64,000 nucleotides of DNA, taken from the NCBI GenBank assembly GCA_024636975.1, contig JAGXGA010000013.1:1-64000 (forward strand). The letters are read 5' to 3'. This DNA comes from Mariniphaga sp. (GTDB lineage: Bacteria; Bacteroidota; Bacteroidia; Bacteroidales; Prolixibacteraceae). A program made the translations under genes and the position numbers. Within the stretch, counting starts at the first letter, position 1; each line of letters opens with the position of its first letter. Below the pieces are notes generated by a model. That model worked only from the letters and a program-made list of their open reading frames with translations, was not told the DNA's origin and did not search any database. Positions 38,632 to 47,394 of this stretch are shown here, piece after piece.

Positions 38632-38658
38632 TATAAATTATAATTATGCTTCTTAACT

Positions 38659-40974
38659 ATGAACAACGCATTCAAATCTTATTACCGTAATTTCAGGAAA
38701 CAGAAATTAATTTATGCTATTACTATCGGTGGGTTTGCTATGAGCCTGGCGGTTCTGATTATCATTGTTTCCTACATTATTGAGGAAAGAAGTGTAGACA
38801 AACATTTTCCAAATATCCATAGTATGTACCGCATAGTACAATTGGATAGAAATGCCCAGGTTCCCCAAATTCCTCAGCGTACATACCAGATGGTATTAGA
38901 CAGAGCTCCTGAAATTGAAAAATTGTGCCTTATAAACAGAAATCAGGTGCTTTATGAATATAGTGGAGAGAAGAATAGAGCAACAGCTGTCTGCACAAAC
39001 AAAGAATTTTTTGATGTTTTTTCTGTAGAAGTCATTTTAGGTAAAACAGAAAACCTGCTGGAATCAAAAACGGATTTAGTAATTACGGAAAGTTTTGCGA
39101 AATTGGTATTTGGTAACAAGAATCCAGTCGGTGAACTATTGAACTTCGAAAAAAACGAACAGAAAGAGATAGTAGCCGTTATTGCTGACCCTCTTAATAC
39201 AAGCTCATTAAAGTATGACCTCCTTTTTAATCCGGAACAGGAGCTATTTCATTCAAAAAGGGGCTATAATGAAGAATCTTATATAATGTTTGACGCAGTT
39301 TTTGTTTTAAACTCCAATATTAATCCTTTTGAGACTCAGGCAAAAATTACAGATATACTGAAACCTTTTGAAGGTTATGAAGAAACCTTGCTCCATATAC
39401 AACCTTTCAAGGAGGTTTATTTTGATCTGAAAACAGGCCACGATGTGTTTTTGCATGCTAATCTGAATATGATAAAGCTTCTGTCATTGATAGCATTGAT
39501 CATACTTGTATTGGCTATTTTTAACTACATCAATCTAACAACTGCATTAAACAGCGAACGTTATAAAGAAATATGCATTCGTAAAACCACCGGGGCCAGG
39601 CGCCGGACCATCTTTTTTCAGTTTCTGACAGAGTCATATCTCTCCTGTTTTATTGCACTTCTTATTGGGATCATTTTTGCAATTCTTATTTCACCGCTTT
39701 TTAAAGACTTACTGGACCGGGAGATTAATGTTTCCAGTTCGTTACAAAATCCGCAGATACTATTTGCAATTATTTTAATTTTTGTATTGGTAGGCGGATT
39801 AACCGGGGTACTACCTGCCCTGGCTGCATCAAAGTTTAATGCAATTGATTTGTTGCAGCGAAAGGTGTTATTGAAAAATCCGCATATAAGGGGAGTACTT
39901 AATACATTACAGCTCACTGTAACATTAGCTCTTATTATTTCCCTGATAACAATAACCAAACAAATCCATTTTGTAAAAACAAAAGATATCGGTTTCGATA
40001 AAGAATTTCTGTTGGAAGTCGGGCTCGAAGGCAAAGCCCATGGAAGAGCTGCTGTAATTAAGGATAACTTATTAAAACATCCCGATATTGTAGATGTATC
40101 TGCAACTCATGGAAGGCCATTTGGTATATATTCTTCAGGTTCAGGATCATGGAAAAATGACAGTGTCGAATATTCAATTGAAAATCTTGCAGACTTAAAT
40201 ACCGACACATCATTTATTTCCACATTTGGTTTAACACTTATAGCAGGCAGAAATTTTCGTTTAACTGATAAAAATGTTTGTATAATAAATGATAAAACGT
40301 ATAAATACCTTCAATTAAATGAATTAGAAGGGAAATCCATCTGGGGTTCGGAAATAGTGGGAGTGGTCGAAGATTTTCATTTTAAGAACATGTACAATGA
40401 ATTGGGATTTATTCAGTTAAATTACAATCCGGAAGAGGTGAGCCATTTGAATATCAGAATCAGTGGCAATGATATACCCGGATCCTTGAAGGTTATAAAA
40501 GAAACTATAAAGGAGATTGAACCTGCATTATCTGTTGAACCACGATTCTATGAAGACTGGATTAATACCATGTACCAAAAGGAGGAGCGACAGGCAAAAG
40601 CTATTGTTATTTATGCTTTCATCGCATTATTATTATCTTGTTTGGGCTTATTGGGATTGGCACGGTTTTCCGCAATCAGGCGTACAAAAGAGATCGGTAT
40701 TCGAAAAGTGAATGGTGCAAAAGTCAGGGAAATTCTGGCTTTGTTAAATTCAGGCTTTATTAAATGGGTCCTAATTGCATTTGTTGTTTCCTGTCCGGTT
40801 GCTTATTTTGCAATGCATAGGTGGTTACAAAGTTTTGCCTACAGAACAAGTATAAGTTTATGGATATTTGCTACAGCAGGTATTCTTGTAATGGCAATAT
40901 CGTTGCTTGTAGTTAGCTGGCAAAGCTGGAGGGCGGCAACGAAAAACCCGATAGAAGCACTTAGGTACGAATAA
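38659..40974 (+). CDS. FtsX/MacB-type ABC permease P14
   Basis: At 771 aa the shortest permease. The first membrane segment is at about 18-40 (ITIGGFAMSLAVLIIIVSYII), then EERSVDKHFPNIHSMYRIV. The first coupling loop KEICIRKTTGARRRT near 303 has Cys for Gly. The second, KEIGIRKVNGAKVREIL near 677, is near consensus. Its last membrane segment has drifted from the array pattern (SISLWIFATAGILVMAISL), but the final codons return to VSWQSWRAATKNPIEALRYE. Homogenisation here may cover only the last 20 codons. ATPase 3 starts 16 bp later. Confidence 0.95.
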   Translation: MNNAFKSYYRNFRKQKLIYAITIGGFAMSLAVLIIIVSYIIEERSVDKHFPNIHSMYRIVQLDRNAQVPQIPQRTYQMVLDRAPEIEKLCLINRNQVLYEYSGEKNRATAVCTNKEFFDVFSVEVILGKTENLLESKTDLVITESFAKLVFGNKNPVGELLNFEKNEQKEIVAVIADPLNTSSLKYDLLFNPEQELFHSKRGYNEESYIMFDAVFVLNSNINPFETQAKITDILKPFEGYEETLLHIQPFKEVYFDLKTGHDVFLHANLNMIKLLSLIALIILVLAIFNYINLTTALNSERYKEICIRKTTGARRRTIFFQFLTESYLSCFIALLIGIIFAILISPLFKDLLDREINVSSSLQNPQILFAIILIFVLVGGLTGVLPALAASKFNAIDLLQRKVLLKNPHIRGVLNTLQLTVTLALIISLITITKQIHFVKTKDIGFDKEFLLEVGLEGKAHGRAAVIKDNLLKHPDIVDVSATHGRPFGIYSSGSGSWKNDSVEYSIENLADLNTDTSFISTFGLTLIAGRNFRLTDKNVCIINDKTYKYLQLNELEGKSIWGSEIVGVVEDFHFKNMYNELGFIQLNYNPEEVSHLNIRISGNDIPGSLKVIKETIKEIEPALSVEPRFYEDWINTMYQKEERQAKAIVIYAFIALLLSCLGLLGLARFSAIRRTKEIGIRKVNGAKVREILALLNSGFIKWVLIAFVVSCPVAYFAMHRWLQSFAYRTSISLWIFATAGILVMAISLLVVSWQSWRAATKNPIEALRYE

Positions 40975-40990
40975 ATTTAATATATTAATT

Positions 40991-41674
40991 ATGATACAAT
41001 TAAAAAACATCGACAAGTATTACGAGTCCAGGTTTCAGCGGACATTCGTATTGAAAGGTATTAACCTTGAAGTAAAACGAGGTGAGTTTATAACCATTAT
41101 GGGTCCCAGTGGAGCCGGAAAATCAACACTGCTGAATATTATCGGGCTGCTGGATGTGCCCAGTGCAGGGGAATACCTGTTTTTCGATCAACCTGCCCAT
41201 AAAATTAAAGAAAAACAAAAAGTGCAGTACCACCGCAGCCACATCGGTTTTATCTTCCAGGCGTTTCATTTGATAGATGAACTTAATGTATATGAAAATA
41301 TTGAAACTCCATTAATTTACCGCGGTGTGAAGTCAAGTGAGCGAAAAGCAATTGTGGCCGATTTGCTCGACAGGTTCAACATCGTTGCCAAAAAGGATTT
41401 GTTTCCCAGCCAGCTTTCCGGAGGTCAGCAACAACTTGTGGCTATAGCACGTGCCATTGCCGGTAAGCCTAAACTGCTGCTTGCCGATGAACCTACCGGA
41501 AACCTTCACTCCGAACAGGGTGAGATGATAATGAAACTGTTGAGAAAGCTAAATGAAGATGGAATGACAATCATTCAGGTTACCCATTCAAAAGAAAATG
41601 CAGGCTATGGTAATCGCATAATACAGCTGGTTGACGGAATGGTGGAAAAACCTGAGGCTGTCGTTTTAAGCTGA
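40991..41674 (+). CDS. ABC transporter ATP-binding protein (ATPase 3)
   Basis: A 227-aa MacB/LolD-class ATPase. Walker A is at 38-46, Q90, signature LSGGQ at 142-146, Walker B at 162-167 and the H-loop His199. As in ATPase 2, the signature is followed by Leu149 and the D-loop has His173 (NLHSEQ). The two are nearly identical except for the last 25 residues and scattered changes, so they arose by duplication along with their permease blocks. It is tightly linked to P14 (16 bp) and followed after 75 bp by P15, probably in one transcript starting at the lipoproteins. Confidence 0.95.
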   Translation: MIQLKNIDKYYESRFQRTFVLKGINLEVKRGEFITIMGPSGAGKSTLLNIIGLLDVPSAGEYLFFDQPAHKIKEKQKVQYHRSHIGFIFQAFHLIDELNVYENIETPLIYRGVKSSERKAIVADLLDRFNIVAKKDLFPSQLSGGQQQLVAIARAIAGKPKLLLADEPTGNLHSEQGEMIMKLLRKLNEDGMTIIQVTHSKENAGYGNRIIQLVDGMVEKPEAVVLS

Positions 41675-41700
41675 TCCTATACCAGTCATTTCGGGAATAA

Positions 41701-41730
41701 AACCCGGTTGAGGAACTTAGGTACGAATAG
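41701..41730 (+). repeat. Decayed array-tail relic R7
   Basis: Ten codons reading NPVEELRYE plus TAG, matching the functional end NPVEALRYE, located between ATPase 3 and P15. Upstream of it similarity is not clear. The same bases read in another phase give a spurious N-terminal extension of P15 from a TTG at 41708. Confidence 0.75.
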
Positions 41731-41749
41731 TAAAATACAATTTAAAGTC

Positions 41750-44143
41750 ATGCTGTTAAAATTCGTATTGAGAAACATTCGAAAAAAGCTCCTGCTAAAC
41801 TTAATTAAAGTGCTGGGGCTGGCTTTAGGTTTGAGTGGGATATTGTTTATTACACTATTTCTTAAAGAAGAATTGTCTTACGACAGCTATCATTCTCATG
41901 CTGACAGAATTTACCGGCTGACTATTACTAATCCCGGCTTCCTGGAAAATAATCATTTTGCCCGCATTCCCAATTCGGAGCAGGTTCCCCAATTGGCAGA
42001 GTACTTTCCTGAAATTGAAAATTATGTATGGCTTGCCCCTATCAGGGGGGGTATGATGTTCCACAGCGAAAAATATTATTCAGTAAACCAGGCATTCGAA
42101 TGTGACAGCACATTCTTTGAATTGTTTAATGCAGATTTGTTAATTGGGAAGAAAAGCACTGCATTGAATGCACCAGGCTCAATGGTACTTTCCGAATCCT
42201 TTGCCAGAAAAATATTTGGAACCGCTGATCCTACTGGCGAAATCATCTCTATCCCTGCCGGTCAGTTTTATGGTGAACAAACGGATTATACTGTTAAGGG
42301 TGTGATGAGAGATTTTCCTCACAACAGCCATTTTCATCCCGTTCTCATTGCCACCCCTGTGAACAGACAATTCCAAGGGTGGGCATGGGTTTACTTATTA
42401 CTTGCACAACATGCTTCTGTTCAAAATATAACAGAGGGATATCCTTCTTTTTTTAAGGAACATATCGACCAGCAGTCAGTACAATTTGAGGGTAGGGCTT
42501 ACCTGCAAAAACTAACCGATATACATCTGCATTCCGACAAATTGAGGGAAATTGAATCAAATGGCAATATGATCAATATTTATGTACTTGCCATTGCTGC
42601 TGTTATCTTATTGCTCATTTCTATCAGCAACTATGCAAGTTTGAATTTGGGAATGGCTGGTTTCTATTCAAAATTTTTTGCAATGAACAGGGTTTTAGGC
42701 GCCCATAAATTTATGAATCTGAAATACTTTGCCTGCGAAAGCCTTATAATACTTGCTGTCGCAGTTGTATTGACTGCCTTATTTGCTGTATCTGCAATAC
42801 CACTTTTTCTGAACAGTTATGACTTCAGCCTTTTTAAAGGAAACGTTACAATAATAATCATTGCCCTTTTGTTGTTTGTATTTTTGGGTTTATTGGCTGG
42901 ATTGCAACCTTATTTGAAACAGCAGTTCGACAAATTAATGCCGGCAACAAATAATAAGTCTTTTAATCTGGGGGGCATATTTATAAGCAAAAAGATAATT
43001 GTTGCGCAATTCACGTTTGCTATTGTGCTTATTATAGCTATTCTATTTATTACGCGTCAAAACAAATATGCATTCTCCCATTCAATGGGAGCCGGAGAAG
43101 GTAACATCATCTGTGTTGAATCGGTCCATGCAAATGTTCAGCAGAAATTTGAACTGTTTAAGGATGAATTACTGAAATTCCATACCATTGAATCGGTATC
43201 TGCCATGCTTGAACCCCCGGGTGGAGAGGCCAACGACATGTTCCCTTTTGAAATGGAAGGACGTCCGGTTAAAGAGGGCCTGCAGGCCGACCGCATTGGA
43301 GTCTTTCCATGTGATTACTCGTTCGCAAGTATTTTTAATCTGGAGTTTCTTGGTGGCACCAACTTTACTGAGAAAAACAATGATATTGAAGGCTCAGGTG
43401 AATACATTATAAATGAAACCGCCATGCATTTCTTAGGTTATTCCAATCCTGGTGAAATCATTGGAAAAGGATTTAAATTAAATTTTACATCACCGGGAAT
43501 TGAAATACCAGAAGGAAAAATAATTGGGGTTGTCAATGATTTTCACCTCTCAAGTATGAAGAAAAAAGTTAATCCCCTGGTAATGTTTAAGCGCGACAAC
43601 CTATGGCTTCTGAATTTTGTGGTTTCATATAAACCGGGAATGAGGGAACAAGCCCTTACCGACCTGGAAGAAGTGTGGAATGAATTATTCCCTGCATATC
43701 CTTTTTATTATGAACCGGTTGAAGCAATGTATCAAAAAGTTTATCATACTGAACTTCTTCAATCCGGCCTGCTTACAATTTTTACTGTCATCTCCCTGTT
43801 TATCTGTTCCATAGGGTTGTTGGCTCTGTCGCTGTTAACTGCTCAGCAACGCATAAAGGAAATAGGTATACGGAAAGTAAATGGTGCAGGATTGCTACAG
43901 GTGCTGACATTGTTAAACAAGGATTTAATGAAATGGGTATTTGTATCCTTTTTGCTGGCAATCCCACTTGCATGGTACGCCATGTACCGCTGGCTCGAAG
44001 GCTTTGCATACAAAATCAATTTGAGCTGGTGGATTTTTGCCCTGGCCGGACTACTGGCGCTTGGAATTGCAATGCTGACTGTGAGCTGGCAGAGCTGGAA
44101 GGCGGCTACGAAGAATCCGGTGGAAAGTTTGAAGTGTGAATAA
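41750..44143 (+). CDS. FtsX/MacB-type ABC permease P15
   Basis: A 797-aa permease from the ATG at 41750 (MLLKFVLRNIRKK), which matches the N-termini of the other copies. A longer frame from TTG 41708 would translate relic R7 and is rejected. The first membrane segment is at about 20-42 (VLGLALGLSGILFITLFL), then KEELSYDSYHSHADRIYRLT. The first coupling loop FFAMNRVLGAHKF near 309 has lost the KEIGIRK pattern. The second, KEIGIRKVNGAGLLQVL near 702, is partly consensus. The tail is AATKNPVESLKCE, with Lys-Cys-Glu for Arg-Tyr-Glu. It is the last gene of the array; the neighbouring MFS gene faces it tail to tail. Confidence 0.95.
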   Translation: MLLKFVLRNIRKKLLLNLIKVLGLALGLSGILFITLFLKEELSYDSYHSHADRIYRLTITNPGFLENNHFARIPNSEQVPQLAEYFPEIENYVWLAPIRGGMMFHSEKYYSVNQAFECDSTFFELFNADLLIGKKSTALNAPGSMVLSESFARKIFGTADPTGEIISIPAGQFYGEQTDYTVKGVMRDFPHNSHFHPVLIATPVNRQFQGWAWVYLLLAQHASVQNITEGYPSFFKEHIDQQSVQFEGRAYLQKLTDIHLHSDKLREIESNGNMINIYVLAIAAVILLLISISNYASLNLGMAGFYSKFFAMNRVLGAHKFMNLKYFACESLIILAVAVVLTALFAVSAIPLFLNSYDFSLFKGNVTIIIIALLLFVFLGLLAGLQPYLKQQFDKLMPATNNKSFNLGGIFISKKIIVAQFTFAIVLIIAILFITRQNKYAFSHSMGAGEGNIICVESVHANVQQKFELFKDELLKFHTIESVSAMLEPPGGEANDMFPFEMEGRPVKEGLQADRIGVFPCDYSFASIFNLEFLGGTNFTEKNNDIEGSGEYIINETAMHFLGYSNPGEIIGKGFKLNFTSPGIEIPEGKIIGVVNDFHLSSMKKKVNPLVMFKRDNLWLLNFVVSYKPGMREQALTDLEEVWNELFPAYPFYYEPVEAMYQKVYHTELLQSGLLTIFTVISLFICSIGLLALSLLTAQQRIKEIGIRKVNGAGLLQVLTLLNKDLMKWVFVSFLLAIPLAWYAMYRWLEGFAYKINLSWWIFALAGLLALGIAMLTVSWQSWKAATKNPVESLKCE

Positions 44144-44228
44144 GTATTTTTTAGCTGATTCGCCTGAATAAAGCCTAAAAGAACGGACTGAACTGGAATA
44201 AATATGTCAGTATATTTTATACGGCCAG

Positions 44229-45428
44229 CTAGTTTATAATTTTTGTTCTTTTCACCTTCTTGCTGGCATCCGGCGTTTTCCAGCTGAAAACAACAATAAG
44301 CTGGAAAACAATAAATGGCAGAGTTAGAAGTAACAGGTTTTCCCAGCCAACTGCAAAAATAAACCAGCCCGCCGACAGGGATGCAACTGCTTGTGTTCCA
44401 AAAATAACAAAATCATTTACTGCCTGCACTTTAAAGCGTTCGCTGGGATTGTAAGTGAGCGGGAGCAAAGTAGTTGCCCCGATAAACAGAAAGTTCCAGC
44501 CAACACCCAAAAGCACAAGTGAAATCCAGTAGTTGCCAAACTGTTTTCCGGCAAATGCAATGGCGATGCAAAAAAGGTAAGCAATTAAACCAAGGATCAT
44601 CATTTTTGACACCCCCAGTTTTTTGATAATCCACGCAGTAACTAGTGACGGCAAAAACATGGCAACTATATGGCTTTGGATCACCCATTTGGTGTGTCCC
44701 AGAGAATGGCCGTCCATTACATGCATGCTTACCGGGGTGGCGGTCATAATAAAACTCATAACCGCGTAGCCTATGGTAGCGCTTAACAGGGCCACCCAAA
44801 ACACCCGTTGTTTTATAATTTCTTTTAACGGTCGTTGATGATCTCCTTCATTCTTTTCCCTGGCTACAGGATTTCTGAACCAAAATAAAAATGCCAGGCC
44901 TATAGCAAAAAGAGCAGTCATCAAAACAAATGATCCTGCAAATTCCTTGTTCAGGATATCTTTACCCAACATAGCGATTTCCGGTCCTATAAATGCCGCT
45001 GCAATACCGCCAACCAAAACCATTGACGCTGCTTTTGGTATTAATTTCTCCGGTACACTTTCCATTGCTGCAAACCTGAATTGCATCACGCATGAATACA
45101 TTGCGCCCAGCAAAAAAGTACTCAGACAAAATAGATAGAAGTGGGAAATGGAAATGGAATATGCTGCAAGCAATGCCACAAAAATTGAAAAAATGCCAAT
45201 CACAAAAAACGATTTTCGCCGGCCAATGGTGTTCATCAGCAGCGTAACCGGCGGAATAGTAACAGCGGTTCCAACAACAATACTGGCTACAGGCAGTGTT
45301 GCCAGATTTTCCAGAGGTGCAAGTTTAGTCCCTACCAGTCCACCAACAAAAACCACAAGTGAACTTACTGAGAGTAAAAGCGCTTGCGAAATGGTGAGTA
45401 TCCACACATTACGGGGAAGGCTGTTCAT
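44229..45428 (-). CDS. MFS transporter
   Basis: A 399-aa integral membrane protein of the major facilitator superfamily. About twelve hydrophobic segments are visible, with the loop-2 signature MNTIGRRKSFFVIG near 64-77 (the G-x-x-x-x-GRR/K pattern) and a central charged loop (NPVAREKNEGDHQRPLKEII near 187). It is likely a drug or metabolite antiporter of the inner membrane; the substrate cannot be told. The gene lies 108 bp downstream of gltX on the same strand and converges with the end of P15 (85 bp gap). No terminator hairpin is obvious in that gap. Confidence 0.85.
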   Translation of the reverse strand: MNSLPRNVWILTISQALLLSVSSLVVFVGGLVGTKLAPLENLATLPVASIVVGTAVTIPPVTLLMNTIGRRKSFFVIGIFSIFVALLAAYSISISHFYLFCLSTFLLGAMYSCVMQFRFAAMESVPEKLIPKAASMVLVGGIAAAFIGPEIAMLGKDILNKEFAGSFVLMTALFAIGLAFLFWFRNPVAREKNEGDHQRPLKEIIKQRVFWVALLSATIGYAVMSFIMTATPVSMHVMDGHSLGHTKWVIQSHIVAMFLPSLVTAWIIKKLGVSKMMILGLIAYLFCIAIAFAGKQFGNYWISLVLLGVGWNFLFIGATTLLPLTYNPSERFKVQAVNDFVIFGTQAVASLSAGWFIFAVGWENLLLLTLPFIVFQLIVVFSWKTPDASKKVKRTKIIN

Positions 45429-45536
45429 TCTTAAAATTAGGTTTCACCAGGATATATTATTAAATCCGATAGTAATCAACAGTAAAACGATTTTGTGCAC
45501 CGAATGTTCGGATCAATGCTTTTTACCAAAAACGTT

Positions 45537-47066
45537 TCAGCTAATTTCTTTTATCCCCTTGTTTATTCTTGAACCCGTCTCTTCTTTTCCTAAAATTTCA
45601 CAAATTACAAACAGATCAGGACCCATATTCCCTCCCACCAGACAAAGCCTCAAGGGGTTCATGATGGCGCCGAAATTCCAGCCTTTTTCATTCATAAATG
45701 CCGAGAAGCTTTCTTTTATAGAGGCGGCAGTCCAGTCATCTACCTTTTCAAAAAGTGTATTTATTTCTGAAAGCTGTTCTGGTGTTTCCGCTTTCCAGCG
45801 CTTTTTCACTGCCTGCTCATCATAAGTTACAGGTTCTGCAAAAAAGAAACTTCCCTGCTCCCAAAGGTCGGATACAAATTCGCAGCGTTCCTTGATCTCG
45901 GAAACCACCTTTTCTATTTTTTTATCATCAGCAAGTATCCCTTTTTCTGACAGAACCGGTTTAAAAAGTTTGGACAATTCGCTTACCGTTTTTTGTTGAA
46001 AATAATGTTTGTTGAACCATTTAGCCTTTTCAGGATCGAACCGGGAACCCGATTTAACCACGCGCTCCAGGCTGAATGCCTCTGCCAGTTCTTCCAGTGA
46101 GAAGAATTCCTGTTCGGTGCCCGGATTCCATCCCAGTAATGCCAGCAGGTTAATAAATGCTTCCGGAAAATATCCGTCTTCACGGTAACCGCGGAAAATT
46201 TCTCCCGTTGAGGGATCTTTCCATTCAAGCGGGAATACAGGAAAGCCCATTTTGTCTCCATCGCGCTTACTGAGCTTGCCTTTACCCGTTGGCTTCAATA
46301 TAAGCGGCAGGTGTGCAAATTGCGGTTTAGTATCATCCCAGCCAAAGGCACGGTACAGCAATACATGCAGCGGAAGCGACGGCAGCCATTCCTCACCGCG
46401 GATGACATGTGTTATCTCCATTAAATGATCATCCACAACATTGGCAAGATGATAGGTAGGCATACCATCCGATTTGAACAGCACCTTGTCGTCAAGGCTT
46501 TTAGTCGTGTTAAACGTTACACTGCCCCTGATGATGTCGTTTTCAGTAACATCCAAATTTTTAGGCATTTTAAACCGGATAACGTAAGACTCATTATTAT
46601 CTAATTTCTGCTGAACTTCCTCTTGCGATAATTTTAATGAATTATTCAGACTCTCCCTAGTTCCGATTCCATAAGAGAAGGTTTCACCTTTCGCTTCAGC
46701 ATCTTTGCGAAGCTGCTCAATCTCTTCGGTTGTGTCAAAGGCAATGTATGCCCAGCCCGATTCCACCAGCTGATCGGCATATTTCCGGTATAAATTCTTG
46801 CGCTCACTCTGACGGTAAGGGCCATATTTGCCTCCTCTTGCGGGATCTTCTACCGGGCTCAGGCCGCACCAGTTCAGACTATCTGCAATATACTCCTCAG
46901 CGCCCGGTACAAAACGGTTCTGGTCGGTATCCTCTATCCTGAGGATGAAATCACCCCCGTGTTTTTTCGCAAACAGGTAGTTAAACAGCGCAGTGCGTAC
47001 ACCGCCCATATGCAGCGGACCGGTAGGACTTGGGGCAAAACGTACCCTTACTTTCGGATTATTCAT
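45537..47066 (-). CDS. gltX: Glutamyl-tRNA synthetase
   Basis: A 509-aa class I aminoacyl-tRNA synthetase that charges tRNA-Glu with glutamate in the cytoplasm. The HIGH-type motif lies in FAPSPTGPLHMGG near residue 8-20 (with Met in the second position), a FILRIEDTDQNR motif follows near 40, and the KMSKS-equivalent KLSKRDGD is near 264. The length fits bacterial GltX. The ATG at 47066 is supported by a -7 box (47091-47098) 25 bp upstream on the minus strand. The gene stands alone, with the MFS gene downstream. Confidence 0.98.
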   Translation of the reverse strand: MNNPKVRVRFAPSPTGPLHMGGVRTALFNYLFAKKHGGDFILRIEDTDQNRFVPGAEEYIADSLNWCGLSPVEDPARGGKYGPYRQSERKNLYRKYADQLVESGWAYIAFDTTEEIEQLRKDAEAKGETFSYGIGTRESLNNSLKLSQEEVQQKLDNNESYVIRFKMPKNLDVTENDIIRGSVTFNTTKSLDDKVLFKSDGMPTYHLANVVDDHLMEITHVIRGEEWLPSLPLHVLLYRAFGWDDTKPQFAHLPLILKPTGKGKLSKRDGDKMGFPVFPLEWKDPSTGEIFRGYREDGYFPEAFINLLALLGWNPGTEQEFFSLEELAEAFSLERVVKSGSRFDPEKAKWFNKHYFQQKTVSELSKLFKPVLSEKGILADDKKIEKVVSEIKERCEFVSDLWEQGSFFFAEPVTYDEQAVKKRWKAETPEQLSEINTLFEKVDDWTAASIKESFSAFMNEKGWNFGAIMNPLRLCLVGGNMGPDLFVICEILGKEETGSRINKGIKEIS

Positions 47067-47090
47067 TGATCAATCGTTGTAAATTTCATG

Positions 47091-47098
47091 CAAATATA
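47091..47098 (-). promoter_or_regulatory. Bacteroidota -7 box of gltX
   Basis: On the minus strand the sequence is TATATTTG, a match to TAnnTTTG, 25 bp before the gltX ATG. No convincing -33 TTTG was found. Confidence 0.5.
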
Positions 47099-47362
47099 GG
47101 GTAAATAAAAAACACAGGCTTGCCGGATGAATTACTTTAAGGATATTATTAAATACATACATTTGCTAATCAATTGGCGGTATCCTGCAAAACTGTCCCG
47201 TTATAGGCAAAATATTGTTGGAATGGCAGTCCCAAAGGTCCCCAAAGTCCCATGGAAACTTAACTGCAACTTACATTTTCAAAAGCCATATTACTAAATT
47301 AACCAATTTATTGCCAAAGTACTAAGTTGAATTTTCAACTATTATACCTACTATAAAATAAT

Positions 47363-47370
47363 TACATTTG
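47363..47370 (+). promoter_or_regulatory. Bacteroidota -7 box of the U32 gene
   Basis: TACATTTG matches TAnnTTTG and lies 25 bp before the ATG at 47395. The same spacing is seen for gltX on the other strand. Confidence 0.5.
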
Positions 47371-47394
47371 CGGCGGTTAAAATTTTGAAAAGCA

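Larger units (their letters stand above)
47067..47394. other. Divergent intergenic region gltX / U32 gene
   Basis: This 328-bp AT-rich stretch separates two divergent genes and carries their promoters: a -7 box for gltX at 47091-47098 (minus) and one for the U32 gene at 47363-47370 (plus). No coding frame, strong hairpin or repeat is seen between them. Confidence 0.6.

Noticed and set aside
41708-41749. N-terminal extension of P15 from TTG 41708
   Set aside because: The added codons translate relic R7 in another phase; the ATG at 41750 gives an N-terminus like the other permeases.
718-44143. Array as a MacAB-TolC macrolide efflux locus
   Set aside because: No membrane-fusion adaptor or outer-membrane channel gene is present, and the permeases are not fused to their ATPases as in MacB.
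44144-44228. Possible tail relic after P15 (TTAGCTG...GAATAA)
   Set aside because: Only a few scattered bases agree with the array tail; no in-frame RNP or RYE codons remain.
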